Shown in pieces: positions 1-10,812 of a DNA stretch of 64,000 bases. Below the pieces are notes generated by a model, which was not told the origin of the DNA, made no database searches, and saw nothing but the letters and a program-made list of their open reading frames with translations. The stretch is taken from assembly GCA_009599575.1 (NCBI GenBank), contig VWND01000075.1:868001-932000 (forward strand). Reading direction: 5' to 3'. The DNA is from Blumeriella jaapii. Lineage: Eukaryota; Ascomycota; Leotiomycetes; Helotiales; Drepanopezizaceae. The position numbers were made by a program, and so were the translations under genes. The first letter of the stretch is position 1. Each line of letters begins with the position of its first letter.

Positions 1-184
1 GGCAGTGTAGGTTTACATAAAACGGTGTTGCGTTGGGTGGGATGGATGGCATTTAGAGACGAATAGGAGGAGGCTGGATAGGGAACGGAGGAGTTGAACG
101 GAGCACACAGGCGTTCAGATGGGTTGGGAAAGGATCAGCAGATAAGATGAAGTAACGATCGGAAGTGGTTTTATACATGATTTT

Positions 185-327
185 GCACTTTTTTCTTTCT
201 CTTGCTTTTCTCTTCTCTTGCTCTTGCTCTTCTCTTGCTTTTCTCTTCTCTTGCTTTTCTCTTCTCTTGCTTTTCTCTTCTCTTGCTTTTCTTTTCTCTT
301 GCTCTTGCTCTTGCTCTTTTCTTGCTC
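185..327. repeat. Pyrimidine-rich tandem repeat (CTTGCTTTTCTCTT)
   Basis: Imperfect tandem copies of a CTTGCTTTTCTCTT-like unit, with CTTGCT runs at the end. One strand is almost pure pyrimidine. Long open frames across it are low-complexity artefacts. Confidence 0.9.
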
Positions 328-389
328 GTATGATGGATTCTGTCGTTGTGTGAAGTCTGAGTGAGTGTAAAAGCCTCAGTGTATCAGTC

Positions 390-460
390 AGTACTGTATC
401 AGTCAGTACTGTACTGTATGTATGTGAGCAGTGAGCATGAGCATAAGCATAAGCATAAGC
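390..460. repeat. TACTG/CATAAG short repeats
   Basis: CAGTACTGTAC-type repeats (about 390-420) pass into AGCATA/AGCATG hexamers. The TACTG motif recurs in other intergenic parts of the window. Confidence 0.75.
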
Positions 461-618
461 ATGAGCAGGCGAAATCACTAAGTGAGTGGGTAAGTAAGTA
501 CCTATGCGGTATTGTAGGTAGGTATTGTATTGTATTGTGTTGTATTGTATTGTATTGTATTGTATTATAAGCTCGTATGCTCGTATGCTCGTATGCTCGT
601 ATTCATATATATATACGG

Positions 619-795
619 TAAGTGAGTGAGTGAGTGAGTGAGTGAGTGAGTGAGTGGATAAGTGAGTGAATGAGTGAGTGAATGAGTGAGGGAGTGAGGG
701 AGTGAGGGAGTGAGTGAGTGAATGAGTGAATAAGTAAGTGAATAAGTGAATGAATAAGTGAATAAGTGAGTGAATAAGTGAATAAATAATTGAGT
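619..795. repeat. GTGA/GTAA tetranucleotide microsatellite
   Basis: A GTGA array that degrades into GTGAAT and GTAAAT variants. It is followed at once by CCGT/CCCT tetramers. Non-coding. Confidence 0.9.
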
Positions 796-829
796 AAATC
801 CCTCCCTAAGTAAATCCGTGAATGCCTGC

Positions 830-1390
830 GTGCGTGCGTGCCCTCCGTCCGTCCGTCCCTGCCTGCGTGCGTGCGTCCCTCCGTCCCTCCGTGCCTCCGT
901 GCGTCCCTCCCTCCGTGCCTGCCTCCCTCCCTGCGTCCGTCCCTCCGTCCGTCCGTCCCTCCCTCCGTCCCTGCTTCCGTCCGTCCCTCCGTGCCTCCGT
1001 CCGTGCCTGCGTCCCTGCCTGCTTCCGTCCGTCCCTCCGTGCGTGCCTCCCTGCGTCCCTGCCTGCGTGCCTCCGTCCGTGCCTCCGTGCCTCCGTCCGT
1101 GCCTCCGTGCCTCCGTGCCTCCGTGCCTCCGTGCCTCCGTGCCTCCGTGCCTCCGTGCCTCCTTGCCTCCGTGCCTCCGTGCCTCCGTGCCTCCGTGCCT
1201 CCGTGCCTCCGTGCCTCCGTGCCTCCGTGCCTCCGTGCCTCCGTGCCTCCGTGCCTCCTTGCCTCCGTGCCTCCGTGCCTCCGTGCCTCCGTGCCTCCGT
1301 GCCTCCGTGCCTCCGTGCCTCCGTGCCTCCGTGCCTCCGTTGCCTCCGTGCCTCCGTGCCTCCGTGCCTCCGTGCCTCCGTGCCTGCCTA
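830..1390. repeat. CCGT/CCCT/GCGT tetramers maturing into an 8-bp GCCTCCGT satellite
   Basis: From 830 to about 1075 the sequence is a shuffled mix of CCGT, CCCT, GCCT and GCGT tetramers. From about 1076 to 1390 it is an almost perfect 8-bp GCCTCCGT tandem array, with rare CCTT variants and one extra T near 1340. All three plus frames are open because the unit cannot make a stop codon. The 190-208 residue Pro/Cys/Arg/Ser frames are therefore not genes. Confidence 0.92.
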
Positions 1391-1435
1391 AGTGCCTGCC
1401 TGTCGGTAGGTTGGACTGCTGCTTTTGCTTATTTG

Positions 1436-1790
1436 ATTGATTAATTGATTGGTTGGTTGGTTGGTTGATTGGTTGGTTGGTTGGTTTGGTTGATTGGTTG
1501 ATTGATATATGTTTTTGGACACTTGCCTTTTTCTTTCTTTTTTTTGGGCGTGTTTGCTTGTTTTGGTGGATTGCTTGCTCTTTTTGGTGGATTGGTTGGT
1601 TGGTGGATTGTTGGATTGTTTGTGGATTGTGTTTGTTAGGTTAGTTGCTGGTTGATTTTTTGGTTGATTATGTTTTGGTTGGTTGGTTGATTCTTTGGTT
1701 TGGTGTTTGATTGGATGGTTGATTGGGTGGTTGGGTGGTTGGGTGGTTGGTTGGGTGGTTGGTTGGTTTGGTTGGTTGATTAGTTGGGTT
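1436..1790. repeat. TTGG/TTGA tetranucleotide repeat tract
   Basis: Runs of TTGGTTGG and TTGATTGG, interrupted at about 1505-1610 by unique T-rich sequence. A non-coding microsatellite with the same 4-bp period as the two arrays before it. Confidence 0.88.
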
Positions 1791-2820
1791 TGTTAGGTTT
1801 GCCTTGGGACGAGGAAAGATGTGTATATATTGCGTATGTACTGTACTGTAGGTAGGTAGGTAGGGTACACACACACATGTGTGTATAGATATAAGTAAGT
1901 AAGTACTGAGGTAAATACACATGAACATAAAGGGAATATATAAAAATGTTTATATTTTTTTCACAAACCCATCCTTTCCCTCATACTTGCATTTGTCTCT
2001 AGCTCTGTTGGATTGTCAAGCGGCAGATGTCTTCACGGCTGCAACTTTCCATCTGCGCCCATGGGGCGGGCCGATTAAGAGTCTGTTGGTCGAGTTGTTC
2101 GACTGGGGATAGTGCATCTGGTAGGATAAGCGAGATTTTGGTAAACAAGCAAGAGCTTAGGAGGAGGAAGTTTTACGTGTGATCTACAAGTTTCAAAAAA
2201 GAGAAAAAAGAAAAGCGTGAAGAAAGTACGCAAAGTCTGGATGTTAGGAAGATGGCGATTGTTGACTCGCTTCCAAGTAAGGAAGCTACGCTCAGGGCTG
2301 CTTTTCTAGGCCCAAGGCGCTAAAAGACCTCCGTGCTGTTTCTCCAAATGAATTCTTTTAAATGATATATAGATTTGATACAAAGTACGGTAGCTTTAGG
2401 ATTTTGGAATTTAATGGAATTGTTCCAATCAGCAGCGCTTAAGGACCGTATTTTCAATGCCCCCTTTTCTCGATATACCTTTGGCATTCATTGTGTACAT
2501 TTGTGATTCTGACCCATTCACCCCCTCTTTCTGTTGTTCAGTGAATTATGATAGTGAATTCGAGGTGACGCTGGGGAGCTCAGAAACCGCACTAGCTCGA
2601 CGCGAGGCTTGTGTTTACTTCCTGTAAAGCCCTTTTTCTCTAATATTTATTAACCTTGCAATCCAACCCTTGACACAACTCTCAGCACAACTATCGACAC
2701 AGATATTAGATCAGATTCATCTTCATACACTTTCGATACATACTTGCCAAGCACCAGAAACCACGCAAAACATCGAGTCCATTTTTCATCTGCTACATTC
2801 CTTCACCAAGCGTTGCAAAC
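1791..2820. other. Upstream region of the first gene
   Basis: Contains a TACTGTACTGTA run (about 1838-1852), GTAG and CACA microsatellites (1850-1885), then unique AT-rich DNA. The last about 150 bases are rich in CA and pyrimidines, as expected for the 5' untranslated region of the gene starting at 2821. I see no other gene. Confidence 0.55.
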
Positions 2821-4471
2821 ATGCAGTGCATCTTCAACACCTACTTCCGTGAGTCTGCTCACTTCTTATCTACTAAGACCTATCTAACCTCCTGACCCAG
2901 CCCCTGCATCCCGCTTCCATCGCCGATCCTCTCACAGGTCGGCACGCCGAGGTAGCCGCTTCTGCACCTGCAACGTGCGCCGCTCGTACGCCCACGCCGA
3001 GCTGTTCATCGAGGACAAACTCTACTGCGGTTACCAACCCGACTTCATCGAGAACAAGGTTCGCACGGAGATCGCCATCTCCAAGATTACCGGCGAATTC
3101 TGCCTCTGCTACCTGCACTTCTGCCTTCGAATCTTGGGCAACCTGCGCCGATCGGGCCAGCTTGTTTGTCTGCTGCCGCTCGCGGCGGAATTTGAGGAGC
3201 ATGAGAGGATTGTTATGAAGGATGGCGTGTTGGAGCATGACTACTCCTTCCGTCAGGACTTCAGAGAAAAGAAAGTCGTGGAGGTGCACGGGAAGGATCC
3301 GGAGATCGTTCGTGAGATTGGTATGTGTCTGATGCTGAATATTCATGCCAGTAGATCTGACTTTTAACAGAACGCTCCGAGCCGTTGGATGAAGACACGG
3401 TGATCGAGCTGCGTCAATTGCGAGACGGTCTGTATGATCAAGCGGAGAAGGAATACCAGTGTAGGTTCTAAGCTTTGCTCTTTGAAATCACTGAAACTTA
3501 CTAATCTGCAAATAGCCCGAAAGAAAAGCATGCTAGAGGGTGGCTCTGTTGCACCTCCCGCTTCCTCTCCGAGACGATTCAAATCACGAGACGGTCGAGA
3601 ACGTCGGCGTCGGATTGAAGATGGTCGTGCTTCTAGCACCTCCTCCAGCTCCACAGCACGACCCCAACGTCACAGAAACCCCAAAGATACCGACCAGGGA
3701 GGACGTTCATCCAGCAGTGGACATCACGAGACCCGCGAGCCTTCTTCAGTCGGCTTGAGTGACTCTGTATCTCAGAGCAGTCGCAGACTCGGGAATGGAT
3801 ACGACCCTTTCAATCTGCGTCGCTCATCTCCAGGACAAGTCGTCAGCAACCGAGCGCCCGGCTGGACCAGAGCCCCTTCAAGAATCCGTTCTCGCCGTGA
3901 CATCGGCTACGACATGGCCGACTTGAGCGCCGAGCTCCTGCGCCTCGACTCCTCGCCCAACACATCATCCCCATCCTCCCCGCGACACCGCGACCGATCT
4001 CGCTCCCACCACGGCTTCTCTCGCTCCGAAACCCCGCGCAGGAACCGCTCGCGCGACCCCGGACACAGAAAAGCCCTTACCCAGTATGGCAACAAGCCCG
4101 ACAGCGAGACTCGCTCCTCCTCCACGGCCGACCCGCCCCGGAGCCGCTTTCACGACGAGCGTCGACGTTCGCGCCGCCACCGACCCCGACATCGAGACGG
4201 CTCGCGGGAAGACCGGCGCCGATCCCCGGCGTCGTCGAGCTCGGTGACCGGCACGGCCTCGACGCTTTCGGAGAGCATGGCGCGGGAGCTTAGGAGAGAC
4301 CGCGAGCGGGAGGAGGACCGCGAGAGGCGGATGGATTTGGAGAGACGCGAGGCGCGAGAGCGGGAGGAGAGGCGGATGGAGAGGGCTAGTGCGAGGACTG
4401 AGACGCAGTCTAGCACGTCTACTGCGCGGGAGGGGCGTGACGATCGTGAGAGGAGAGATCGTCGTCGGTAG
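2821..4471 (+). CDS. Hypothetical protein with Arg/Ser-rich charged C-terminus (four exons)
   Basis: The spliced model is 2821-2848, 2901-3320, 3371-3460 and 3516-4471, giving 497 residues. All introns are GT..AG and 50-55 nt, and the last has a TACTAATC branch site. The ATG at 2821 has a good context (AAC before it) and phases agree at every junction. Residues 1-150 look folded and contain several cysteines (FCTCNVRR, YCGYQPDF, FCLCYLHFCL). From about residue 180 the protein becomes disordered, very rich in Arg, Ser and Glu/Arg blocks (RDREREEDRERRMDLERREA), with RS dipeptides like splicing or RNA-binding accessory proteins. I recognise no family. A nuclear or RNA-related role is only suggested by composition. 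Overlapping minus-strand open frames are shadows caused by the Arg-rich bias. Confidence 0.8.
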
Positions 4472-7400
4472 AAGGTGTGTGTCTTGGCTTCGGGTCGAGG
4501 AAAGTTGGATAGGGAGGTTTTGGTAGCTTTGCCATCGTTTTTGCTGTACTTGGCAGCGCAATCTTTGCTCTGCTGGTTTGGCACAGGATGCGAGATTCTA
4601 GGCATAAGGAAGTGAGTGCATGGATCATAGGTTTTCCAATCGAGTGGCGTTAAGGCGCAGCTTTCGGCCTTTAGCTCAGACTTCGATAGTTCTTGGTCTG
4701 TTATTCAGGCTTGCGCAAGATTGTACTTTGCACGTTTCTCTGCTTGAAAAATAGTGAACAATTTGTAGCCAGGATCCCACAGTTATATGGAATGGCGGGA
4801 CTACAGATGTGAAATGGATTAACCTGGTCGATTGGGCCTGAGAGAACAAGATGATCAAACTAAGAGGAAGGTCAAGAAGCCTACATGGAGAGATGTGATC
4901 TGGATACCAACAAACAACCTCTCAACAGCAAGATTCTGCTTCTGAAATTGGCAAATGGCTATGCAACTCGAAAACTCGACCGACTATTAGCTTGTCGATC
5001 AGCTGTTCCCCGACCAGTCAAGAGGGACAAGCAGACAGCCCTTCCCTATCCCCCAATCTCACCTCAATAGCTTCAATTCACTGGACGTTCGATTATGCCA
5101 TAAGGCACGGTCACGAGCTTACACGTACTGGTACCAAGAATTTCTTCACGTGGAAATCCAACAATCTCCTTTTTTAGCGCGGAAAATTCATCAGCGAGAT
5201 TTCAACACAAGGAATCAGACATAATCGAGACAGCCTTAGTCAGCTGATCATGATCGCCCAGTGGGCAGGCGATCTTGGTCCGCAGCTAGGTTTCTATCCG
5301 ACGGCCTTTACCCACCGGCGACTATTCTAAGAATTTCTCACTGACTGAAGCCAGCGAGAGGTGGCCCTGTTGGGACGACAGGCATGGTTGAAAGACAAAG
5401 ACCGTGCGTCTCGCTCTCGCTTGACGAGTATATACTGTAGCTCTGGACGTCAGACAGCGAAATAAAAAAGGTGTGGTTGAGGAGGCGCAACGCTTCTTGA
5501 ACATCGTTTTCATGCTATATCGATTTTCTCGACTTGATTCGGCCTTCTGTAGTCCCTTTGCAGACGCGCAGCTGCCGCATTCAGTAGCCGCACGTGCACG
5601 CCCCGCTATCCTGGTCTCACGTATTTAAATCCAGATACGAAATAAGCGAGTTCGGAAAGCGTCTATTGTTAATAGCGAAAACAAGAGGATCGAGTCTGTA
5701 CATTAAAACAGCGGATGTTCATATATACTAGGCGATAGTAGTTTGCTGGATAACAATAACAATAAGAAAAAAAGAAAAAAAAAAGATGAGTAAAGGGATG
5801 CTGCCCTAGTTAGATATTCAACCGCCACAACAAAAACGCCCTCCTTCCATGAACAGAAACACCATGCCAAAACACCAAACAAGGGCCGAAATATACCGTT
5901 TTCACAACCAATATCAGCCATTGCGTAGGAGATTGGGGCATATATCTACACATGCAGCACGTCGATCGCGACAGCCGGTCGGTGTCTTCCGGACCGAAGA
6001 TCCCATTTTCTCACTACGCTCATCCCTAAATTCTCTGCCTCGATTTCTACCTCGAGAACAGCGTAAGGTCGTCTGAGATTCATTCCCAGGGCGTTGTAAA
6101 CACGAGAACGACCGCTCTGTAAGGGTCCCATCGCCACTTTCATATTCTTGCTTCAGCATCCCTTTCTTCCTGCATACCCTTTTTCTATCCATGCGAAAAT
6201 TATGTGCCAGGACTCGAAAAAAAAATGTATATATATATATATTCAAAGACATACATATATTCCCATGCAGATCTGATGATGCTCAGCCGGATCTAAACCT
6301 ATTGTTCCAGGGCAGTGCGTACGTACGTATATGGCTGGCCTGCTTCTCCTCGCCTTATCCTCATGCTATTTATTACATCCACGACGTTGGTTCACCGCAT
6401 TCAAGCTTTTCGGCATTCCCAAAGGCCTAAAAACAAAAGAGCCTGAAGGGCTCTTACCTCGTAAGGAATTACCAATCATTAGCCCTCCCTGCCTGCCACC
6501 CACCCATCATCTCCCACTTCCGCATATCCTTTTCACCACCCACCACTCTCCCGTTCCATCCCATTCCACAATCCATGCCGATATACCGACACTTGAATAT
6601 AATAAGATAAAGCTTTTTCAACTCCGCAAGGTAAGCATATTCTTAACTAGAATCAACCACAAAACCCAGCCTTCCAACACAGTACACACTAACCGGCAGA
6701 CGCTATTCAGGGTGCGAAGTCGTCGGCGACGACCATCTGGCGAGCTACTCGTACGTGGTTCCTGGGACGAACCTTCAGTCCTTCCGACAATAATAAGTTT
6801 TTTTTTTCGGCGGCAGAAAGCGGCGATTGAAAAAGAAAAAAAAAACCAACGATCTGAAGACCAAAATCAAACTTTAATACGAAGCGGCCTCGAGAAAAAT
6901 GTGGTTCTCGACGGCGATTCTGAGCTTTTGTTTTATCGATGATTTTATTAAATATTAACATGTGTACGATGGCGTTTTTTTGTTTAACGGCGCGATTACA
7001 GTATTAGGAAAGTCCAAAAAAATCGCAATGAAAAGGAAAAAATGGAAAGAAAAAGAACCAGTTTACAAATTGGCTCAAAAAATCGAAAAAAAAAAAAATT
7101 TGGAGCGCTTTCGAAGAAAAATTCCATGTACCTGTTTGGTTCAGACGAGTCGTTTTTTTTTTCTCGACGAATAAAACAACGATCAAAAAGGAAAAGAATT
7201 TCATTTGTACACTCCGCAGCCAAAGCAGGTATACCTTTGATATATACACGCAACAGAACAAATCGTGATTTGAACTTTTGATAAACTAAATCCAATAAAA
7301 GTATTACAAAAAAAAGCCGCGATACTGCGGGATCGAAAACCCCGATCTGCCAATACAAAAGAACAAGCTTTCTTTTCCCCCATCGTCATCGCAGTTTCTA

Positions 7401-7496
7401 CTTCTCGAATACGTACAAATTTTGTCCACATGAATCTCTCACGTGGCCCGGTTTCCATCTGAACCCGTGGTTTATTCTTATATTACAATACGGTAC

Positions 7497-7517
7497 AGTA
7501 CAGTACAGTACAGTACT
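7497..7517. repeat. TACAG pentamer run
   Basis: Four consecutive TACAG units. It is one of the many occurrences of this pentamer or its reverse complement in intergenic DNA across the window. Confidence 0.85.
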
Positions 7518-7766
7518 AGGCATGTGTACTTTCTGATCTTTGGAGCTATCGAAGGACACCTACTTCACGAACACCACGGCGAGTCCTCCCGCTCGCCTGG
7601 AGGGAAAAGGGGGGCTCAAGGAGCGGCCTTTATACCAAGCATTTCTTGCACATAACTGCTTTCTCGAGGGCCTCTTGTACAGTATATGTAAGGAATTCCC
7701 AGGTGAGCGCGTCCTACGCCCTATGAGAGGCTAGAGGTGGCGTTGTTCCTCCTGACCTTGAAAAAC

Positions 7767-7796
7767 ATCATTATCATCATCATCATCATTATCATC
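7767..7796. repeat. ATC/ATT trinucleotide microsatellite
   Basis: A short run of ATC with ATT variants in non-coding DNA. Confidence 0.85.
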
Positions 7797-8150
7797 CCTA
7801 CCCCCTGGGAGGTCCTCAGGACTGCAGCAATAGCAAAGTGCTACAAACATGCCCGCACGATCGTTGACGAAGCGGCTTTCCCGTCTCATCCCATTATCAC
7901 ATTGACATCACATGACAAGAAGAAAATTAAAAAAATCAAAAAGCCTTCTCAAGTCCGCAAGACAAGAAGCACCTCCCCACCCGCCCCCTTTTGAAAAGAT
8001 AAAAAAAAGACAAAAACCATATCGCAGTACCTACTACCCCCTAATGCTCTACCCGATTGCAAGTACTGTAAGTAGCCCAGCGAGCCAAACCTTCCCTTCC
8101 ATTCTCCTACCCAACCCTCTCCTCCCCTCTACCGCTTCATCCCACATTAT

Positions 8151-8190
8151 ATAGTACAGTACAGTACATTACACACGTACAGTACATACA
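8151..8190. repeat. TACAG/GTACA repeat cluster
   Basis: Two TACAG-rich runs separated by CATTACACAC, immediately before the hexamer arrays. Confidence 0.8.
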
Positions 8191-8214
8191 AACTCCACAG
8201 ATACATTACACGCC

Positions 8215-8281
8215 CCCAAACCCAAATCCAAACCCAAACCCAAACCCAAACCCAAATCCAAATCCAAACCCAAACCCAAAC
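8215..8281. repeat. CCCAAA hexamer array
   Basis: About eleven CCCAAA/TCCAAA units. It resembles but does not match the common fungal telomere unit (CCCTAA), and the register continues directly into the next hexamer array. Confidence 0.9.
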
Positions 8282-8284
8282 GAA

Positions 8285-8421
8285 CCCACATCCACATCCA
8301 CATCCACATCCACATCCACATCCACATCCACATCCACATCCACATCCACATCCACATCCACATCCACATCCACATCCACATCCACATCCACATCCACATC
8401 CACATCCACATCCACATCCAC
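8285..8421. repeat. CCACAT hexamer array
   Basis: About 22 perfect CCACAT units. The period of six keeps every frame open, so the Asp-Val, Cys-Gly and Trp-Met dipeptide frames on the minus strand are artefacts. Confidence 0.93.
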
Positions 8422-8490
8422 AGCACAGCGCTGTAGCGCCGGCATCCAACCACGGGCCGGCTGGCTGGCAGGACGGGCAGGGCGGATGAC

Positions 8491-8520
8491 CAACCCCGAA
8501 CCCGAACCCGAGCCCGAACC
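8491..8520. repeat. CCCGAA hexamer array
   Basis: About five CCCGAA/CCCGAG units, about 70 bp after the CCACAT array. This is a third hexamer variant in the same 300-bp block. Confidence 0.85.
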
Positions 8521-8667
8521 AAGATCGCGGGTGTGCTAAATGAGAGCGGCTGTCGGGCGGAGGGTCGAGTGGTGTGGATCGGTAAGGACGGTCGGTACTG
8601 TACTGTAGAGGGAGGGAGGGAGGGTGGCGAGAATACGAGGATACGACGAGACTGAGGAGTAATGAAT

Positions 8668-8697
8668 GCGGCGGCGGCGGCGGCAGCGGGGGGGGGG
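8668..8697. repeat. GGC triplets followed by a poly-G run
   Basis: Six GGC/GCA units followed by about ten G residues, non-coding. Confidence 0.8.
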
Positions 8698-9081
8698 CGA
8701 AGGGTTGCGAAACAACGGTCTGAATTAGGGGCTAGATAGGGGATGTTTGGGTTTTCTTCCTTGTCTGAACACATGTGAGTGGTGGATTTGGAGGAGTTAG
8801 AGAGATTTTTGAATGTCTATGTTTATATGTACATGGAGGTGTGAATGTAAAGAATCTATTTAGCACGATTCTATTGGGTATTTGAAAAGTTCTGGAGAAA
8901 AACACTGGCTACCTGATGCAATGGTTCCGGCTCGCCGTGTGAATGCCGCAAAGCATAACAAGGAGAGAACAGGTAGGGAGACATGCGTTGCTGTGTACAT
9001 GGAAAATCATGAAATCGTGGCTGGAAACCCATACGATGCAAATCATGGGACATAAGAACAAGGGAAACAACCACCCTCGTC

Positions 9082-10812
9082 TCACTTCTGGTGTCTCGTC
9101 GCAAAGACCGGCAAGCCGGTGGCCACGATCCGATCAGAAGTCGCTCGGCACCACTCAAGCTCGCTCTTCATATCCATGCCGTATCGCAGAGCCAGCACCG
9201 CGAACGTCGACCACGCGACATCGAAGGGGAAGAGGCAGAGCGGCCGGCCGAGCACGTTCTGGTCGCAGGTGAAGAAGTACTCAAGGCACTGGCACGCGAT
9301 GCGGGACCACTCAAGGCTCTCCTGCACGGCATTGTCGAGGACGGGCTGCGCCGAATCGTCTTCGTGCTTCAGGTCCTCGGCGACCTGCTGGATGAGGGAG
9401 AAGAGGGCGACGCGCACGCCGGTGAAGAGCGTGAAGCTGCTGGCGACGATGAGGTTGGAGAATTTCATGACGTCCGTGTGGAGCCCGCCCCAGTCGGCTG
9501 CTTCGGTGCGGTAGATGGCCGGCGGGGAGCCCTCGAAGAGAGCCGCTTTCCACTGATCCAACTCTTCGACTAGGGCGTTGAGCTTGTTCATTTGACGTTT
9601 GAGGAGGCCAGGCCTTTGCTTGGGTGTCGCGTCGAAGAGTTCCATCTGGTTGGATATCTGGTAGGCGATGTCGAGCAGAGAATGAACAGGCTGGCAGAAC
9701 AAGGGATCGTCTTTCCTCCAGTCCAACTCGATCCATTCACGCCGGGCAAGGAATGACCCTCGTCGCTCCAGCAAACTGAATGAGACCTGAGCTGATCGGT
9801 AGCCGAGGAAATGGGCACGTGCCGTGGCATTATCCAGGGCGGTAGGGCCGGCGTGGTCAATGAGGGCACCAACACCTCTCAGGTGTCGCGAGAACCCCGG
9901 CCAGGACTTGTGGACGAGTAGGTCGGACATGGAAAGGGCTAGGGCAGTAGCGGAGAGGATTGTGCACTTTTGGCGATCCTTATTCTCCAAATACTGGTTG
10001 AAACCCTCCCGGAGCTTTCGCAGAACCATTGTCTGGACCTGGAGGGCCTGCATCGCCATGGTGCGATCGTTCCTTTCTAGACTGATTAGGCCTAAGGCAG
10101 CAGCGAATAGAGCCTCTTTGAGCATATCTCCTCTCGTCGACATGGCTTCGATTAAGACATTGGATGTCCAGGAGTTGTAACATATCTCCACGCGCAAGCA
10201 TTGCGTAGGTGGCGAGGGCGTGGAGTCCAAGTGCTCTGACGGGGCGAGCGGACTTCGTAACGACAGTGGTGTATCGTCTTCAAGTTCTAAAGATATCTGG
10301 TCGACATCTAAACTTGCATTTGGAAGGCTTCGATCGTTGAAAGCAGCGATGAAGGCATGGGAATAAGCAGGACCGAGGTCGAGCCGAAAAGGCAGTGAAA
10401 GCGACCACCTGATACCTCTTCCTGTTGAGTGGTATGTGACCGATACCCGGCGACGAGGTGGCTGCTCAGAAAGTGCCCGTGGGGGCGGTGGAGGATCTGG
10501 TGACTGTTTCCAAAGTGGTTGGGAGGATGGGGGAGGTTCTGACTTTGAGGCGGAAGCGCGACCGAGGCCGGCGTCTTTCCTCTTCTTGCCTGAGGTACTG
10601 AGTTTGTTTGCGGACAGCGAACGTTCCTTGATTCTTTGCCGAAATGCCCGTACATTGTCTCGGACTTGTTGCCTTCGAGTATCTGCACGCTCAGCATCTG
10701 TGCCTGGAAGTCTCGGACGTCCTTGGGGCATTGTCCCATGTTGTGGGGGTAAGGGAGCAATCGCAGCGCGACAGCAGTTCGGCCGAGGCAGGCAATCATA
10801 TATTGAGGCCAT
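9082..10812 (-). CDS. bZIP-like basic-region transcription factor with fungal regulatory domain
   Basis: A single 576-residue open frame, read from 10812 down. Residues 46-64 (RRQQVRDNVRAFRQRIKER) match the DNA-contacting half of a fungal AP-1-type bZIP (pattern R..RAFR.R). The usually invariant Asn is Val here and no leucine-heptad zipper follows. This is known from a fungal group in which a basic region is joined to a Zn-cluster-type regulatory domain (Fungal_trans_2-like). Residues about 170-570 are the helical regulatory part (EICYNSWTSNVLIEAM, then SWPGFSRHLRGVGALIDHAGP, split by ordinary loops). A Pro/Ser-rich linker lies between. The alternative ATG at 10731 (residue 28, MPQGRPRLPGTDAE) sits just before the basic region and is equally likely as the true start. 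Expected role: nuclear regulator. The target is unknown. Confidence 0.78.
   Translation of the reverse strand: MASIYDCLPRPNCCRAAIAPLPPQHGTMPQGRPRLPGTDAERADTRRQQVRDNVRAFRQRIKERSLSANKLSTSGKKRKDAGLGRASASKSEPPPSSQPLWKQSPDPPPPPRALSEQPPRRRVSVTYHSTGRGIRWSLSLPFRLDLGPAYSHAFIAAFNDRSLPNASLDVDQISLELEDDTPLSLRSPLAPSEHLDSTPSPPTQCLRVEICYNSWTSNVLIEAMSTRGDMLKEALFAAALGLISLERNDRTMAMQALQVQTMVLRKLREGFNQYLENKDRQKCTILSATALALSMSDLLVHKSWPGFSRHLRGVGALIDHAGPTALDNATARAHFLGYRSAQVSFSLLERRGSFLARREWIELDWRKDDPLFCQPVHSLLDIAYQISNQMELFDATPKQRPGLLKRQMNKLNALVEELDQWKAALFEGSPPAIYRTEAADWGGLHTDVMKFSNLIVASSFTLFTGVRVALFSLIQQVAEDLKHEDDSAQPVLDNAVQESLEWSRIACQCLEYFFTCDQNVLGRPLCLFPFDVAWSTFAVLALRYGMDMKSELEWCRATSDRIVATGLPVFATRHQK

Larger units (their letters stand above)
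4472..9081. other. 4.6-kb non-coding interval with low-complexity tracts
   Basis: No open frame here shows domain, codon or splice support. Contents in order: unique sequence to about 5600, including ACGTGCACG near 5590; A-rich and T-rich tracts (5755-5790, 6220-6240, 6800-6845, 7080-7100, 7155); a TACAG run (7497-7517); an ATC microsatellite (7767-7796); and the hexamer arrays annotated separately at 8215-8520. It lies between a plus gene ending at 4471 and a minus gene ending at 9082, so both 3' untranslated regions fall here. Confidence 0.5.

Noticed and set aside
818..1444. 190-208 residue Pro/Cys/Arg/Ser frames in all three plus phases
   Set aside because: They come from an 8-bp repeat that cannot form a stop codon. 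There is no unique sequence, start context or family signal.
3965..4628. 150-200 residue minus-strand Arg/Ser frames opposite the first gene
   Set aside because: Shadows of the Arg-rich plus-strand exon. No splice or domain support.
8215..8281. Interstitial telomere
   Set aside because: The unit is CCCAAA, not CCCTAA, and it passes directly into other hexamers.
8147..8774. Minus-strand frames of Asp-Val, Cys-Gly or Trp-Met dipeptides
   Set aside because: Translation of the CCACAT hexamer array. Repetitive DNA, not protein.
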